Shown here: in pieces, positions 61,116 to 64,000 of the stretch
How the letters are laid out: each line of letters starts with the position of its first letter
Numbering within the stretch: position 1 is the first letter of the stretch
Assembly (NCBI GenBank): GCA_037074705.1
Contig: CM073595.1
Span: forward strand, 67,384,139 to 67,448,138
DNA from: Zhengitettix transpicula
Lineage: Eukaryota > Arthropoda > Insecta > Orthoptera > Tetrigidae
Direction: 5' to 3'
DNA length: 64,000 bases
Notes under the pieces: model-generated
The model's database searches: none
Seen by the model: the letters and a program-made list of their open reading frames with translations, nothing else
What the model was told of the DNA's origin: nothing
Made by a program: the position numbers and the translations under genes

Positions 61116-61740
61116 CTATATTTCTCGATAAATCTTATTTGTGCTACATGAAATTTTATTTCTGTCCGAACGGGATTGGCATTCGCCAAATACTTGTTTC
61201 TTAACTTTCAATGGCATATTTATTTTTGATATTAAACGAACTCTGTCCCTAAGTTTTAGTATTATGTCTCGTATTATATTCATTTTTGCTATTCGTACAA
61301 TTTGAGTATCATCTTCATTTTCTCGAAGTTCTCTATAGACCCTTCTTCCTAAAATTCAGTTCCACTACTAGTATTTCTATTACCTGTCTTCCAAATAATA
61401 TTGAAAGCCATCCGCAAAGCAACTTACGTTGTTTCCCAAACAACATTTTTAGTGTGATCGTTCCATTTGTGTAACGAGTCAACTGCTGCATTTCTACGTG
61501 CAATTGTTGGATGACCAGTCTCTTCAAACCTATTACTAACATACGAATGCAATGCTAGAGGCAATCGGCACGGTTTATACTGTTTCCGTTTAGGAATCCT
61601 GCACGTTCTCTTGGCTGGGATCTTTCCAGCAGATTTGTTGACAAGCATATTAGAATCATGAAAAGAGATATATGGGCTCATTTCAGCAGACATTAAAGTA
61701 TATGTAGTCCTCTCAAGGTTTTAAGATGGGGGCGACATTT
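61116..61740. other. Intergenic DNA, nothing recognised
   Basis: Short frames on both strands overlap here (61286-61474, 61333-61542, 61424-61693) without recognisable motifs. Confidence 0.4.
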
Positions 61741-61749
61741 CCCAAATAA

Positions 61750-62030
61750 TTTGCGACTATCGTGAAAGTTGTTTGCCGTACGAGCGAGTAGTATTGGCGG
61801 GTGGGCTCAGTCGCGGCAGCTTGGTCTAGCGTGAAAGTGAGCGAACCCGAGCTTCTTGCTCAGCTCTGGGTGAAAGAGAAAGCTCGCTTTCCAGCGAGTC
61901 TTTACAGTACGCTATCAGCCATTACACTGTTTTCGGCTTCATTGGTTCGTTTTTGCGTTTAAGGGGGCGTCAGCGCTGAGCCGTCACGAGGGAGTCAACC
62001 CGACCGGATGCACGCCTTTGGAAGACATTT
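61750..62030. promoter_or_regulatory. CpG-rich patch, possible promoter
   Basis: About 280 bp with many CpG and higher G+C than its neighbours. It contains the perfect hairpin CTCGCT-TTCC-AGCGAG (61883-61898). Such patches often mark promoters, but no gene start or TATA/Inr combination was identified, and a GC-rich repeat is an equal possibility. Confidence 0.25.
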
Positions 62031-64000
62031 TTCCTTTTCAGAAACTCTTTAATTAATCTTTAGGTAGTTCTTTTGTAAGAAGGCAACTACAAGTGTCCCG
62101 TACTGCAGTTACCTGATTAGTGAAATAGATGGAACGTATTTTTGGTGTACTGGTATGAAAGTGATTTCAAAATACCAAGATCGTGTCGCAATGTGACAAA
62201 ACTGATTATTATCGAAGATCGTTTCGGTTAGTACCAACGCTGAAGGAACACACACGATGCTCTAGTATGTTGACCCGTGTTGGACGTTTCGTAAACTGAA
62301 AATTTGAGAGCTTTCCAACAAAAAGATCATGTTTTCTCCAAAATTTCTACATTGATGAAGATTCATTTTCTGATACAGTCGATAAAGGACGAGATGAAAC
62401 GCAATATAAAAAATTAATAATTGTATATAATACATGGAATGAAAACTACACAAAAGTATCGTAATTATTCGAAGCGTTATTTGAGGGGAGTTAAAATACT
62501 CTAGTTCAATTTTCTAACAACTGATTATTAAGGCGAAAAGAAATTAAAATAGACCCCAAAATGTCTATGATGGCTTTTACATCCATTCATGGAACTCTTT
62601 ATTATTTAAAGAAAGCACTATTATCAACATCACTTTAATTCATTCCAGAATTTATTTTGATGTTCCACAATTTACAGGAAATTATAAAAGCCCAAGAATT
62701 TACGATTCAGTTATAAAATAGAATCTCTGACGTAAATTGTCACTATTGGCGCAGTTTTTTCCCCGATGGTTGGAAACATATTCGATCACCTTTCAGATAC
62801 GTGTGTATTAAAGCGTAATGAAACAAGTTTTTAGTCATTGTGCACATGATTGGATCAAATGTTTTCCTTCTTGTTTCCTCCTATGCTTACTTCATAATAC
62901 ATTATTAAATATATTTATGTACTGTAAATGACGTTTTCAGACGCGTTCACCAGTTGTGGATGTCTCATAACTTCCCTCGGCTCGGCTCCTTTCCTCGCAG
63001 ATATGCTCTGAAACTTCCTCTTTTTCATTTAATCTTTAAAATTCTTCTGTGGCGCATGTTTCAAATGCTTCCTGTCTTCTGTTTTCAATCTCTGCAGGCG
63101 TCTCTATTTCAGTTCTGTCCTAATTCTATATTCAAACTTAAGGTCGCTCAATTTGATTTTTTCTGCTTTTTATGTATACTTCGGGTTGCAAATAGCTCAG
63201 GTATTTTCCACCTCGCTCTCTATTCGTGTTCAATTATCTTATTTGATATTTTAGAAGCTTGTTGTCATCTGCGGGAATGTGAAAATAATGCTGGTATTAC
63301 TGAATCGTAGCGTACATACACCTTCCGTGGATTTCAGTAATTTCGTTACTATATATTTATATTCTGCTTTGTTTCATCAAATTGGGAGCGTACGATTGAA
63401 ACTAGTTTTCATTAATATGACCTTACATGATTTTCTATTATAATACTAACAAGTGTTCTCATTAATATGTATTTCCATTACATTTCTTCAAGTTTCCAGG
63501 GATATTAGTACATAATGTTAAAGATTATTATTTTTATCCCGAACTTATTAAGAAAAAATAATTACTTTATATTTTGTTAGCTTAATATGTAATGAATATG
63601 TTACAGAAATTTGACTCGACTCCAGTATTGTGTCATTGGTGCAGGGACTATCTCTTTCTTTTGGTCTCAGTAGGATTTTCCCCTATCTTTCATATTTATT
63701 CAGCAAATTTGTGTTTCATCTTTATATTACGTTTGCCTAATACAGGCTATTTATTGCCTTCTTCACAGTTTATTATCAGCAGCTCCTGTTTGGCTGATTC
63801 CACACATTCTGCTGCACCAACTGTTTTGTTTCTGTTCTTCGAAATATATGTTTATTGCACCCATCGCCAAGTCTCTTACAGTACTCCTCTTCTATTTCTT
63901 ATTTTAAGTTTCTTTCTGCGTTTGATCGTTACTACGTTGTGGTGGGAATTGAGGGTGTGATTTCCTGCTTAACACTTGTCTACTGGGCCTGGTTCGGTTA
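62031..64000. other. Intergenic DNA, nothing recognised
   Basis: Frames of up to 122 codons (63592-63960, 62954-63310) are hydrophobic and Phe/Ser/Leu-rich, reflecting T-rich composition rather than coding. No motif recognised. Confidence 0.4.

Noticed and set aside
63592..63960. 122-codon hydrophobic frame that could suggest a membrane protein
   Set aside because: T-rich DNA gives Phe/Leu/Ser-rich frames by composition alone; no family motif and no exon structure.

Overview
The window looks like nuclear DNA of an insect, most likely a hemimetabolous (polyneopteran-type) species with a large, transposon-rich genome. It is AT-rich, has long introns and is full of decayed Helitron, Penelope-like, Tc1/mariner, pogo, hAT, LINE and SINE remnants. 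Lineage is an inference; nothing here fixes a species.

Only one intact protein-coding gene is supported: an ELO-family very-long-chain fatty acid elongase (ELOVL1/7-like) on the minus strand. Coding exons run from the ATG at 43219 to the TGA at 31099. Eight coding exons join in frame into 319 codons with conserved splice sites, apart from one GC-AG intron. Inside the gene is the most interesting structure in the window: a duplicated exon 3. Exon 3a (37601-37681, 27 codons) and exon 3b (35562-35645, 28 codons) encode homologous but clearly diverged versions of the same MSGW...QP.DYSN segment. Both are phase 0-0 with strong splice sites, so the gene probably makes two isoforms by mutually exclusive splicing. 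A 68-nt exon-like segment (34980-35047) would introduce a frameshift if used. The DNA from about 28.9 to 41.0 kb (exons 2-8 and the 3' flank) is strongly CpG-depleted, while exon 1, distal intron 1 and most intergenic DNA are not. That is the pattern expected from germline gene-body methylation.

Left flank (1-28.9 kb), mostly repeats: a dispersed repeat with a C tract (4.5-5.0 kb), a minus-strand Helitron-like element (5.8-6.85 kb), a gag-protease-like LTR retroelement scrap (8.06-8.35 kb), a Penelope-like 3' end with a GIY-YIG-like domain (8.7-9.64 kb, minus), a pogo-type transposase tail with a PHD-like finger (10.7-11.0 kb), twin CRE palindromes (15.0 kb), a family of diverged direct repeats (17.3-19.8 kb), a hAT-type MITE with target-site duplication (21.1-21.6 kb), a tRNA-derived SINE head (22.5 kb), an inverted repeat of Penelope-like ends (23.0-23.35 kb) and a hammerhead-like repeat (28.77 kb).

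Right flank (43.2-64 kb): a plus-strand Helitron (44.19-44.83 kb), a tRNA-like segment (46.2 kb), three retroviral-type primer-binding-site motifs (47.6-47.8 kb), a SINE head (53.4 kb), a Tc1/mariner transposase C-terminus (53.6-54.1 kb), a Penelope-like RT scrap next to a LINE RT C-terminus (57.85-59.37 kb), another SINE head (60.8 kb) and a CpG-rich patch (61.75-62.03 kb). No bacterial-type operon, CRISPR array, rRNA or intact tRNA was seen.
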